A stretch of DNA of 64,000 nt, taken from Tatumella morbirosei. Its GTDB lineage: Bacteria > Pseudomonadota > Gammaproteobacteria > Enterobacterales > Enterobacteriaceae. The notes under the pieces were generated by a model, which had not been told where the DNA came from, made no database searches, and worked only from the letters and a program-made list of their open reading frames with translations. Both the position numbers and the translations under genes were made by a program. The stretch covers positions 744,001-808,000 of the forward strand of contig NZ_JPKR02000005.1 of the NCBI RefSeq assembly GCF_000757425.2, written 5' to 3'. Of this stretch, positions 1 through 7,635 are shown one piece after another; the stretch's first letter is position 1, and every line of letters begins with the position of its first letter.

Positions 1-781
1 TTGCCGCAATGTCCGGGGCAATAGAAGGTGTAGCTTCTTCCGGGGTGACGGTACCGTCTTTATTAATTTTCAGTTTCTGGATATTGCCGGCCATTTCGGT
101 TAGCAGATAAATATAACGGTTACCATCGGCAGACGTATGGGGGGCGAACACAAAATGGCGTGGACCAATAGCGGCTTCATGCTGAATATTTACGGCCGGT
201 GGGGTGGCCGGAGTAACCTTGCCACTCTTTGGGTCGAAATGAAACTGCAGGAACTGATCGGCGCCCAACAGTGAGACATATAAAAAATGATTTGTCGGGT
301 CAGTCTGAATACAGTGCGCACGTTTACCAGTATGGACAATCTGTACCGGCGGAGTCTCTACCTTTCCCTGGTCATTGATACGGTTTATGGTAAAGAGGTC
401 TCCGCCATAGGAGGCTGACAGTAAAAATCGGCCAGTTTTATCCAGCGATATATAGGCCATGCTTTCCTGAAGTGGGCTTTCACCGGCAGGTGTTAGTTTT
501 CCGTCTGGCTCAATATGCCAGCTCATCACCCGATAGGGTTTGCTGCGAATAGCGGCATAGAGTGTCTTTTTGTCCGGCGAAACCACCAGAGGCATGACTT
601 TCTTTGCCGCCGCCCAGGTACCGACGGGTTGCATTTTTTGGCTGTTTTTGTCCAGAGACCAGCCAGAGACAGTGCCACTGTCGGCGTTAGAGATGTAAAC
701 ATAATCCTGTTGTTGTGCAAACACGCTGGCAGACGCGGAGCACAGGCCAAGCAGTGCCGCAGTGAATAACATCTTTTTCAT
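1..781 (-). CDS. periplasmic lactonase, beta-propeller family (3' end cut by window)
   Basis: The reading frame opens with an ATG at 781 and runs off the left edge without a stop, so about 260 residues of N-terminal sequence are present. Residues 1-22 form a clear signal peptide (MKKMLF start, hydrophobic core, SVFA end), so the mature protein should be periplasmic. The body has repeated blade-like segments (YVYISNADSGTVSGW, LYAAIRSKPYRV, FLLSASYGGD, HFLYVSLLGADQ) typical of the 6-phosphogluconolactonase-like seven-bladed propeller family (PF10282). Family members open sugar lactones. A periplasmic copy near a membrane-bound sugar-acid dehydrogenase could hydrolyse lactones made by periplasmic oxidation; that substrate is inference. 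Confidence 0.8.
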   Translation of the reverse strand, partial: MKKMLFTAALLGLCSASASVFAQQQDYVYISNADSGTVSGWSLDKNSQKMQPVGTWAAAKKVMPLVVSPDKKTLYAAIRSKPYRVMSWHIEPDGKLTPAGESPLQESMAYISLDKTGRFLLSASYGGDLFTINRINDQGKVETPPVQIVHTGKRAHCIQTDPTNHFLYVSLLGADQFLQFHFDPKSGKVTPATPPAVNIQHEAAIGPRHFVFAPHTSADGNRYIYLLTEMAGNIQKLKINKDGTVTPEEATPSIAPDIAA

Positions 782-914
782 TCAAAACCTCAAAACAGGT
801 TAACGATACTGAGGGTGACAGGCAAAACTCGCTGACTGTTGCCGGCTACAGGGCTGGCTCAACTCCTGTCGGCACTGGCCGGAACCGGGAAAATCAGGGC
901 CTGCATGAAACCGT

Positions 915-937
915 ATATGCCGCAGAGTGCGGCATAT
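915..937 (-). terminator. hairpin after the MFS transporter gene
   Basis: A perfect 9-bp inverted repeat (ATATGCCGC / GCGGCATAT) with a 5-base loop lies 18 bp past the stop codon of the minus-strand MFS gene. No long U-tract follows on either strand, so termination strength is uncertain. Confidence 0.4.
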
Positions 938-954
938 CGCGGATACGTGAAAAT

Positions 955-2271
955 TCAGGGGCAATTCCCGGGCTGAGAAACGTGCAATGGTGACTGATCT
1001 TTCGTATCAATGTTCAGTGGTTCTACTTTACCCATAATGAACATAAATGTGAGCGCACCAAACAGGCATATACAGCCGGCAACGACTAAGGGCACCACAA
1101 ATGAACCGTGGCTGACACTCAGCATAAATCCGGTAAATGAAGCTGTGACAATCCCCGCCAGGTTTCCGGCGAAATTCTGAATCCCGCCCAGAGTCGCCAC
1201 ATAACCGGAAGCCGGTGCCACATCTGCAGGTAACGTCCAGATATTTGAGGCGGTGAAAGCCAGTCCGGCGTAAGTCAGTGAAAACAGCGTCAGAATCACC
1301 GTGATGCTCGAAGTGAAAGCGGCAAAGGCGATCACTGAAGAGAGCAACATTCCGGCGATCAGGCAGGTCTTACGTGCTGCCGTCAGGCTCAGACCCTTTT
1401 TATACAGCCAGTCAGAAGTCAGCCCACCCAACAGGCTGCCTGGTATTCCCATCAATGCAGGAATAGCTCCCAGTGTACCCAGTTCTTTTAACGAAAAACC
1501 TTGCGACATCGTCAGATATGTCGGGAACCAGGTCACAAAGAAGTAGGTGGCAAAGTTCATGCAGAAGAAACCAATCATCATGCCCCAGACGGTACGGTGA
1601 CGAAATAACGACCAGAGTTTGATTTTTTCATCCGGACGGGAAACCACCATTTTACGGTCTTCGAGCAGATTCTGACGCTCAGTTTCATCCAGTCCTTTTT
1701 TAGTTTCAGGATCACGGTAAAACATCAACCAGACTACCACCCAGACCAGCCCGATAGCTCCGGTAACTACAAATGAAGTTTCCCAGTCCCAGGTGCTAAT
1801 AAGCCAGGCGACCAGGGGTAACGCCAACGCACTACCGGCACGTGGGCCGGCGTCAAAAATACCGCTGGCGGTGGCGCGTTCTTTCTTAGCAAACCAGGAA
1901 GCTACGACTTTCGCACAACCCGGATTACCGCCGGATTCACCGACACCGAGTAACAGACGAGAGATGAAGATGGAGGTAAATCCACGGCCAAAGGCGGTGA
2001 AAACGGTGAACAGAGACCACCAGCCGACGGCGACTGCCAGACCGATCCGAGTCCCCAGCCGGTCAATAATACGGCCGGCCGGAATTTGCATTAACGCATA
2101 GGTCCAGAAAAATGCACCGAGGATAAGTCCCATTGAAGCATCATCCAGACCGAGATCTTTTTTGATATGTGGTGCGGCAATAGCCAGATTAATGCGATCG
2201 ATATAGTTGATGGCGATGGCAAAGAAGCAGAAAAGTATCATCAGCCAGCGTATTTTTGGGTACTTGCGCAT
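955..2271 (-). CDS. MFS transporter, anion:cation symporter (sugar-acid) family
   Basis: A 438-residue polytopic membrane protein of the major facilitator superfamily. The N-terminal NYIDRINLAIAAP segment and the GRIIDRLGTRIG loop are typical of the ACS family (hexuronate, galactarate/glucarate and tartrate permeases). About 12 membrane segments are visible with a hydrophilic central loop near residues 200-225. The start at 2271 is chosen over an in-frame ATG at 2295 because AAAGGA stands 8 bases upstream of it. It is divergent from the LacI-type regulator, with two operator-like palindromes between them. Import of a sugar acid for the neighbouring catabolic genes is the likely role; the exact substrate cannot be read. 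Confidence 0.85.
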   Translation of the reverse strand: MRKYPKIRWLMILFCFFAIAINYIDRINLAIAAPHIKKDLGLDDASMGLILGAFFWTYALMQIPAGRIIDRLGTRIGLAVAVGWWSLFTVFTAFGRGFTSIFISRLLLGVGESGGNPGCAKVVASWFAKKERATASGIFDAGPRAGSALALPLVAWLISTWDWETSFVVTGAIGLVWVVVWLMFYRDPETKKGLDETERQNLLEDRKMVVSRPDEKIKLWSLFRHRTVWGMMIGFFCMNFATYFFVTWFPTYLTMSQGFSLKELGTLGAIPALMGIPGSLLGGLTSDWLYKKGLSLTAARKTCLIAGMLLSSVIAFAAFTSSITVILTLFSLTYAGLAFTASNIWTLPADVAPASGYVATLGGIQNFAGNLAGIVTASFTGFMLSVSHGSFVVPLVVAGCICLFGALTFMFIMGKVEPLNIDTKDQSPLHVSQPGNCP

Positions 2272-2435
2272 GCGATTTTCCTTTAGAATTATCACCCGTC
2301 AGTTTGTCTGCCGTGGTGTGGCTTATATATGCAGGGGTACAGGCCGTGGTATGTCACCACAATTCTGTTAATCAATGGTAAATTTTAGTAACAGTGATCT
2401 ACGACATTCATCTACACTATTAACATTGCGTAAAA

Positions 2436-2447
2436 GTAAGCGATTAC
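2436..2447. promoter_or_regulatory. putative LacI-type operator, site 1
   Basis: GTAAGCGATTAC, an imperfect palindrome with a central CG as is usual for LacI-family operators. The same 12-mer recurs exactly at 4918, and 15 bases (GTAAGCGATTACAAG) are shared. It lies between the divergent MFS and LacI-type genes. Confidence 0.6.
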
Positions 2448-2467
2448 AAGAATCAGTCAAGGTGAAA

Positions 2468-2479
2468 GTAAGCGCTTTC
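2468..2479. promoter_or_regulatory. putative LacI-type operator, site 2
   Basis: GTAAGCGCTTTC, containing the perfect palindrome AAGCGCTT. It starts 32 bp (about three helical turns) from site 1, on the same DNA face, and 62 bp before the regulator's first intact codon. This fits autoregulation plus control of the divergent transporter. Confidence 0.55.
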
Positions 2480-2540
2480 AAAGTGATGACCGGTTTCTGT
2501 GTTAATTTTGTGGCGAGCATCACCTTTTAGGAGATTTATC

Positions 2541-3566
2541 ATGGCTGATAAACCGAATACGACACGTGTCTCTCTGGAAGACGTAGCCCGGTTGTCCGGG
2601 GTATCCACGGCGACCGTGTCCAGGGTACTCAATGGAAGTGCTACGGTCAGGGAATCACGCAGAGAAGCGGTTGAAAGAGCCTGCAAAGAACTCGGGTATG
2701 TGATTAACCGTGCCGCGAGAACTCTGGCATCACGCAAAAGTATGACGATTGGTGCAGTGGTACCTACGCTGGCAATAGAAACCTTTTCCCGGCCTATTGA
2801 TGCGTTTCAAAAGATGATACACAAGCAAGGATATACCCTGCTGTTGGCAAATTCAGGCTTCGATATGGATATTGAGCTGAACGAAGTCAATAAGCTGCTT
2901 GAGTACGGTATCGATGCATTAATGCTGGTCGGACATACTCATCATCCGCGGTTATGGGAGCGACTGGAACAGCAGCAAATTCCTTATATCCAGACTTTTT
3001 CTATCGACCAGCACCGGCCAAGTGTCGGTTATGACAGTATCCTGGCATCACGGCAGCTGTTGCAACACCTGTTAGATCTGCAGCATCGTGATTTTGCCGT
3101 GATCTTTGGCAGCCCTCCGTCCAACGACAGGTTGTCTGAGCGTCTGGAGGGAATTCGTCAGGGGTTACATGATGCAGGATTATCTCTGGCTCCTGAAAAC
3201 TGTGTGGACAGTGCTTTCACGATGAATGATGCCCGACAAGCAATGTTCCGTTTGCTGGATGGCCCTAATCCACCGACGGCGGTGATTTGCGGCAATGATT
3301 TACTGGCGTTCGGCGCGATGCGGGCAGCCAGAGAACGCTATCTGCGTATTCCTAATGATATTTCGATTACCGGATTTAATGATTATGAATATGCCGAGCA
3401 TCTTGAGCATCCACTCACCACCATGCGGGTGGATCTGGCGGAAATTGGCAGTCTGGCCGCAGAATATTTACTGTCATCACTACAGGATGTCCGTACTGAG
3501 CCGTTGACCTGTGTCACCCCACAGTTGATTATCCGTGGCAGTACCGGTAGTGCTCCACAAAAATAA
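2541..3566 (+). CDS. LacI-family transcriptional regulator
   Basis: A 341-residue repressor-type protein. Residues 7-55 hold the LacI helix-turn-helix and hinge (VSLEDVARLSGVSTATVSRV and NRAARTLASRKS), followed by a periplasmic-binding-protein-like sugar-sensing domain. The last part (GFNDYEYAEHLEHPLTTMRVD) is the family's conserved C-terminal strand region. ATG 2541 has TAGGAG 9 bases upstream, preferred over an earlier in-frame ATG at 2499. It probably controls the flanking transporter, dehydrogenase, racemase-family and kinase genes through four matching palindromes. The effector is unknown, but a sugar acid or its phosphate is the natural guess. Confidence 0.9.
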   Translation: MADKPNTTRVSLEDVARLSGVSTATVSRVLNGSATVRESRREAVERACKELGYVINRAARTLASRKSMTIGAVVPTLAIETFSRPIDAFQKMIHKQGYTLLLANSGFDMDIELNEVNKLLEYGIDALMLVGHTHHPRLWERLEQQQIPYIQTFSIDQHRPSVGYDSILASRQLLQHLLDLQHRDFAVIFGSPPSNDRLSERLEGIRQGLHDAGLSLAPENCVDSAFTMNDARQAMFRLLDGPNPPTAVICGNDLLAFGAMRAARERYLRIPNDISITGFNDYEYAEHLEHPLTTMRVDLAEIGSLAAEYLLSSLQDVRTEPLTCVTPQLIIRGSTGSAPQK

Positions 3567-3590
3567 CACGGCATGCAGAGCATGCCGTGT
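3566..3590. terminator. convergent intergenic hairpin
   Basis: A perfect 11-bp stem (ACACGGCATGC / GCATGCCGTGT) with a 3-base AGA loop. It overlaps the regulator's stop codon and sits between two convergent genes, so it may serve both. It has no clear U-tract. Confidence 0.5.
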
Positions 3591-3615
3591 CAGGTGTCAG
3601 GCAGATTCCGGGCAG

Positions 3616-4866
3616 TTACAAATCTTTATCAAACCATGGGCCGCGTCTCAGATAGCTTTTATCCAGTTCTGCAGGATTTCTGACGCCTATTAACGCCATA
3701 TCACGGTCAATCTCATCCCGCAAAATATGCATCGCATGCTCAATACAGGGAGCTGCACCGATAACACTGGCGTATAAAAATGGTCGGCCGAGAAACACAA
3801 AATCCGCGCCCAGAGCCATGGCTTTCATCACATCGGTACCGCGACGAATACCACTGTCGATAATCACCTTCATTTGGCCTTTCCCTGCCGCAATTTCTGG
3901 CAAAGTATGTAGCGGCGGTACGGTGTAATCCAACTGTCGGCCTCCGTGGTTAGACAAGATGACAGCATCGGCACCACAGTCCCTGGCCATAAATACGTCT
4001 GCCGGTGTCATCAGCCCTTTAATCACCAGATTTCCCTTCCAGCGTCGGCGGATTGCTTCAACATGCGTCCAACTGAGCTTGTCACGGGCATTGGTATTGC
4101 GGACTTTGTTAGACATCATCGGTGGGCCGCGCTCAGCATCAGTATTTTCAAAATGCGGAGCCCCGTGGCGAAGGTAAGTTTGCGCCACGGTACCCAGCAG
4201 CCAGCGAGGGCTGGTGGCACTCTGCCACATAACTTTGGGCGTAATTTTAATCGGCATACTAAAGCCGCTACGGGTGTTGTGTTCGCGGTTACCCAGCATC
4301 GGGGTATCTCCGGTGACCACCAGTGTCCGGTATCCCGCCTGTTCTACCCTGTCGAGTAACCGGTCGATACGGGGCTGATCGCCGGCCAGGTAAGCCTGAA
4401 ACCAGGCATCCGGATTTTCGGCAATCACATCTTCCAGACGAATCAGCGAAGAGGCACTGAGGATCATCGGAACATCCATGGCTTTGGCGGCCCGGGCCAG
4501 ATTGATGTCTGCCCGGTAAGAGACAAAAGAAGCACCGCCCAGTGGGGCTATACCAAACGGGTGACGCCAGCGCTTGCCAAATAGTTCGGTCCCCTGGTCG
4601 CGACCGGAGACGTCACGGAACATCCGCGGCAGAAAGGTATATTGCTGATAGGCTTCGAAATTCGCGGCAATACCGCGTCCGGTTTCTACACCGCCAGCCA
4701 CATACTGGTAAATCATCGGTGGCAAACGGCGTCTGGCGTGACGTTCAAAATCATCCAGAGCCAGCAGATCGCGAAACTGGTGCGGTACAGTGCTGGCCGG
4801 GCGGGACTGGCTCACAGGAATCTCTGTTGATTTTTCCTGAGGCGCGGGAGTAAGAGATACCGTCAT
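3616..4866 (-). CDS. FMN-dependent alpha-hydroxyacid dehydrogenase (LldD family)
   Basis: A 416-residue protein of the FMN-dependent 2-hydroxyacid dehydrogenase family (L-lactate dehydrogenase, glycolate oxidase, mandelate dehydrogenase). Visible hallmarks are the N-terminal PPMIYQYVAGG segment, the FMN-contacting PLGG motif, and SNHGGRQLD, which holds the catalytic histidine and the substrate-binding arginine. The C-terminal GADFVFLGRPFLY closes the barrel. It would oxidise a 2-hydroxyacid to a 2-oxoacid and pass electrons to quinone or oxygen. An N-terminal extension of about 30 polar residues precedes the domain. It is divergent from the racemase-family gene, with two operator-like palindromes in the gap, so it is likely co-regulated with the cluster. 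The substrate is probably not lactate, given the context (inference). Confidence 0.88.
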   Translation of the reverse strand: MTVSLTPAPQEKSTEIPVSQSRPASTVPHQFRDLLALDDFERHARRRLPPMIYQYVAGGVETGRGIAANFEAYQQYTFLPRMFRDVSGRDQGTELFGKRWRHPFGIAPLGGASFVSYRADINLARAAKAMDVPMILSASSLIRLEDVIAENPDAWFQAYLAGDQPRIDRLLDRVEQAGYRTLVVTGDTPMLGNREHNTRSGFSMPIKITPKVMWQSATSPRWLLGTVAQTYLRHGAPHFENTDAERGPPMMSNKVRNTNARDKLSWTHVEAIRRRWKGNLVIKGLMTPADVFMARDCGADAVILSNHGGRQLDYTVPPLHTLPEIAAGKGQMKVIIDSGIRRGTDVMKAMALGADFVFLGRPFLYASVIGAAPCIEHAMHILRDEIDRDMALIGVRNPAELDKSYLRRGPWFDKDL

Positions 4867-4917
4867 AGTGAAATGTTCATCCTTAAAGACAACAGGTTTC
4901 CGGGGGTAACCCGAAAT

Positions 4918-4929
4918 GTAAGCGATTAC
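4918..4929. promoter_or_regulatory. putative LacI-type operator, site 3
   Basis: GTAAGCGATTAC, identical to site 1 at 2436. It lies 52 bp upstream of the minus-strand FMN dehydrogenase start, in the divergent gap shared with the racemase-family gene. Confidence 0.6.
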
Positions 4930-5019
4930 AAGTTAATGCTTATAATCTGTGCTGTCTAATGATAAATTAACATCCTGTTCATATATTTTTGTGAAGCTCG
5001 TCACTATAATAACTATTTT

Positions 5020-5031
5020 GTAAGCCATTAC
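5020..5031. promoter_or_regulatory. putative LacI-type operator, site 4
   Basis: GTAAGCCATTAC, one base different from sites 1 and 3. It lies 76 bp upstream of the plus-strand racemase-family start. With site 3 it brackets the divergent promoter region. Confidence 0.5.
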
Positions 5032-5106
5032 ATTCCGTCTTTACAGTACTATTGACCGCTAAATTATCAGCAATCTGTTGATGAAACCCGGATGACGGAG
5101 GAGTTA

Positions 5107-5763
5107 ATGACGCATCGGATCGTTTTACTTCATGCCACCCCTGTAGCAATGGCGCCGGTTCACAGTGCATTTAAAGAGTTATGGCCGGAAGCTGAACTGG
5201 TCAATCTGCTGGACGATGGTCTGACCATTGACCGGGCGAAAGAAAAGGAACTCTCTGCGGAGCTATGTGATAGGTTTGTTAAATTTGGTCGGTACGGTCA
5301 TGCCTGCGGTGCATCTGCGATACTGGTCACTTGCTCAGCATTTGGTCCGGCCATCGAGCAGATGGCCCGGGAATTGCCGATTCCGGTACTGAAGCCCAAT
5401 GAGGCGATGTTCGCAGAGGCCCTGCAGGCGGGGAAAAACATTGGCATGCTGGCGACATTTGCGCCGTCGGTTATCACGATGGAAGCAGAATTTGCGGAAT
5501 ATGCCAGGCAGCAAAACAGCAATGCCACACTGAAAACGCTGGTGGTGGCCGACGCCATAGATCTGTTACGTCAGGGAGAGGCAGACCAGCATAACCGTTT
5601 GGTGGCTGAACGCGCACCTGAACTGGCAGAGTGTGATGCCATTATGCTGGCCCATTTCTCCACGTCACGGGCGCTGGATGCTGTCAGTGCGAAGGTCAAC
5701 ACCCGTGTACTGACCGCGCCACATGCCGCAGTAAACGCATTAAAAAAACAATTTTATGGCTAA
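5107..5763 (+). CDS. Asp/Glu/hydantoin racemase family protein
   Basis: A 218-residue protein of the aspartate/glutamate racemase-like fold. Both usual catalytic cysteine regions can be seen in part: an ILVTCSAFGPAIEQM segment holds the first cysteine (near residue 75), while the second half has ECDAIMLAHFSTS, where the usual cysteine is not evident. This departs from true two-cysteine racemases and recalls decarboxylase or isomerase relatives. ATG 5107 is chosen because GGAGGAG lies just upstream; an ATG at 5092 precedes that site. It begins the plus-strand operon with the acid-sugar kinase (21 bp gap). Function in sugar-acid metabolism is inferred from context only. Confidence 0.75.
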   Translation: MTHRIVLLHATPVAMAPVHSAFKELWPEAELVNLLDDGLTIDRAKEKELSAELCDRFVKFGRYGHACGASAILVTCSAFGPAIEQMARELPIPVLKPNEAMFAEALQAGKNIGMLATFAPSVITMEAEFAEYARQQNSNATLKTLVVADAIDLLRQGEADQHNRLVAERAPELAECDAIMLAHFSTSRALDAVSAKVNTRVLTAPHAAVNALKKQFYG

Positions 5764-5784
5764 TTTTCTCTGAGGGTGTCAGGC

Positions 5785-7065
5785 ATGTTGATTGGGGTAA
5801 TCGCAGATGATTTTACCGGGGCGAGTGATATTGCAGTCACTCTGGCCCGTGGCTTAAAGGGCGAAGGTGGCCTGAAAACTGCGCAATATCTGGGAGTACC
5901 GACAGGACCGGCTGACTCGTCCATTGATGCCGGGGTGGTTGCCCTGAAAAGTCGTTCAGTGGCGGCAGAACTGGCAGTGAGTCAGTCGCTGGCAGCCTGT
6001 CGTTGGTTACAGGCCCAGGGATGTCAGCAAATTATCTTTAAGTACTGTTCGACCTTTGACTCTACCGCTCAGGGGAATATTGGTCCGGTACTGGATGCCC
6101 TTGCCCGCCATTTATCGGCAAAAAGTATTGTGGTGTGTCCTTCATTCCCTGCCCTGGGCCGCACGCTGTACCAGGGACATTTGTTTGTCCACGACAAACT
6201 GCTCAATGAATCGGGGATGCAGCATCATCCGGTGACTCCGATGAAAGATGCAGATGTTCGCCGGCTGCTGAGTGCTCAGGCAACCACCCCGGTCAGTCAT
6301 ATTCCCTGGCAGACCGTATGTTCAGGGGCGGCAGAGATAAAATCTCAACTGGCCAGTCTGGCAGCGGAAGGTTCCCGGCTGATCGTGACCGATGCGATAA
6401 CTGACCATGATCTGGCAGAGATCGGTCTGGCTTGTGCAGGGTTACCGTTGTTATCCGGGGGATCGGCGATTGCCTCCGGGTTACCGCATAATTTTATTCG
6501 CGAGGGGAAGGCGAAACCGTCTGACGGTTCATTGCCCGCAATTCACGGCCCGGAAGCTATTCTGGTGGGCAGTTGTTCTGGTGCAACATTGGGACAGATT
6601 GAACATCATCGCCGGCAGGCGGCGGTGCTTGCGGTATCTGTGGAACAGGTGATGGAAGGGCAGGTGAGTGCCGAAAGCCTGGTGGAATTTATTCTCAGCC
6701 ACCAGGGGCAGGCACCACTCATTTATTCTTCCGGAACACCTGAAGAAGTGGCTGCCAGCCAGCAAAAATATGGTCAGCAGGAAACGTCCGCGGCGCTGGA
6801 AAATCTGTTTGGCGAGACCGCCAGATTACTGGTGAAAGCTGGTATTCGTCGGCTGGTGGTGGGCGGCGGTGAAACCTCCGGAGCGGTCGTCAGCGCACTA
6901 TCGCTCGGTCATCTGGCGGTCGGAAAAGAGATAGACCCTGGCGTGCCGGTATTGCAGACCACGGGAGATCAAGCGCTGGCATTGGCCCTGAAATCAGGAA
7001 ATTTTGGCAGTCCGGATTTTTTTGCCAAAGCACTGGCAGTTCTGGCAGGGGAAGTGCGTGAATAG
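5785..7065 (+). CDS. four-carbon acid-sugar kinase family protein (OtnK-like, DUF1537)
   Basis: A 426-residue two-domain kinase. The N-terminal domain opens with IGVIADDFTGASDIA, the signature of the family that phosphorylates four-carbon sugar acids such as 3-oxotetronates and threonate. The C-terminal nucleotide-binding domain has the glycine-rich LVVGGGETSGAVVSAL motif. ATG 5785 with GAGGG 8 bases upstream is preferred to GTG 5776. Known pathways pair this kinase with a dehydrogenase and an aldolase-type decarboxylase or isomerase. Here an FMN hydroxyacid dehydrogenase and a racemase-like protein are the neighbours, and no aldolase is present. The gene overlaps the next one by 8 bases, so the two are probably translationally coupled. 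Confidence 0.85.
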   Translation: MLIGVIADDFTGASDIAVTLARGLKGEGGLKTAQYLGVPTGPADSSIDAGVVALKSRSVAAELAVSQSLAACRWLQAQGCQQIIFKYCSTFDSTAQGNIGPVLDALARHLSAKSIVVCPSFPALGRTLYQGHLFVHDKLLNESGMQHHPVTPMKDADVRRLLSAQATTPVSHIPWQTVCSGAAEIKSQLASLAAEGSRLIVTDAITDHDLAEIGLACAGLPLLSGGSAIASGLPHNFIREGKAKPSDGSLPAIHGPEAILVGSCSGATLGQIEHHRRQAAVLAVSVEQVMEGQVSAESLVEFILSHQGQAPLIYSSGTPEEVAASQQKYGQQETSAALENLFGETARLLVKAGIRRLVVGGGETSGAVVSALSLGHLAVGKEIDPGVPVLQTTGDQALALALKSGNFGSPDFFAKALAVLAGEVRE

Positions 7066-7507
7066 TTTGCTCCCTTACCTGTTACTGCTGTTGATTGGTG
7101 TGCTGGGAATGGTGGGCCACAATATGGCGGTTGTGTATGCCGTGGTCGCCCTGTTCCTGATAAAAATTACCCCGCTGTCCCGGTTCTTTCCGTTTATCGA
7201 AACCCAGGGGGTGACCATTGGCATCATCATCCTGACGATTGGAGTGATCGCCCCCCTGGCCAGTGGTGATATGACACTTCGCTCACTGATACGTACCCTG
7301 GTGGACTGGAAATCTCTTTCCGCCATCGTGATTGGTATTTTTGTCTCATGGGTCGGTGGGCGGGGTGTCACTTTCCTGTCAGCCCAACCCGGAATTGTCG
7401 GGGGATTACTGGTGGGAACCATTATCGGCGTTGCTTTTTTCAAAGGTGTACCGGTAGGGCCGTTAATCGCCGCAGGGTTGGTGTCATTACTGTTTTTAAA
7501 ATCATAA
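7058..7507 (+). CDS. UPF0756 (DUF441) membrane protein, YeaL-like
   Basis: A 149-residue integral membrane protein of about four transmembrane segments, the length of E. coli YeaL (148). The GTG at 7058 gives the family's N-terminus (NSLLPYLLLLLIG) and has AGGGGAAG upstream; it overlaps the kinase stop by 8 bases. The family's function is unknown. Its coupling to a sugar-acid kinase is unusual and hints at a transport or export role for a pathway metabolite. That is inference from context alone. Confidence 0.8.
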   Translation: MNSLLPYLLLLLIGVLGMVGHNMAVVYAVVALFLIKITPLSRFFPFIETQGVTIGIIILTIGVIAPLASGDMTLRSLIRTLVDWKSLSAIVIGIFVSWVGGRGVTFLSAQPGIVGGLLVGTIIGVAFFKGVPVGPLIAAGLVSLLFLKS

Positions 7508-7635
7508 ACAGCAGTTCCGAATAATAAGACGTAAAAAAATTATTTTTATTTTCGCCTCGCTGAACCATGGCTTTAGCCGTGACCGGCAAGGGGATGTTTT
7601 GATTAATAACTGAAGCTATGAGCAGGAGTGTAAAA

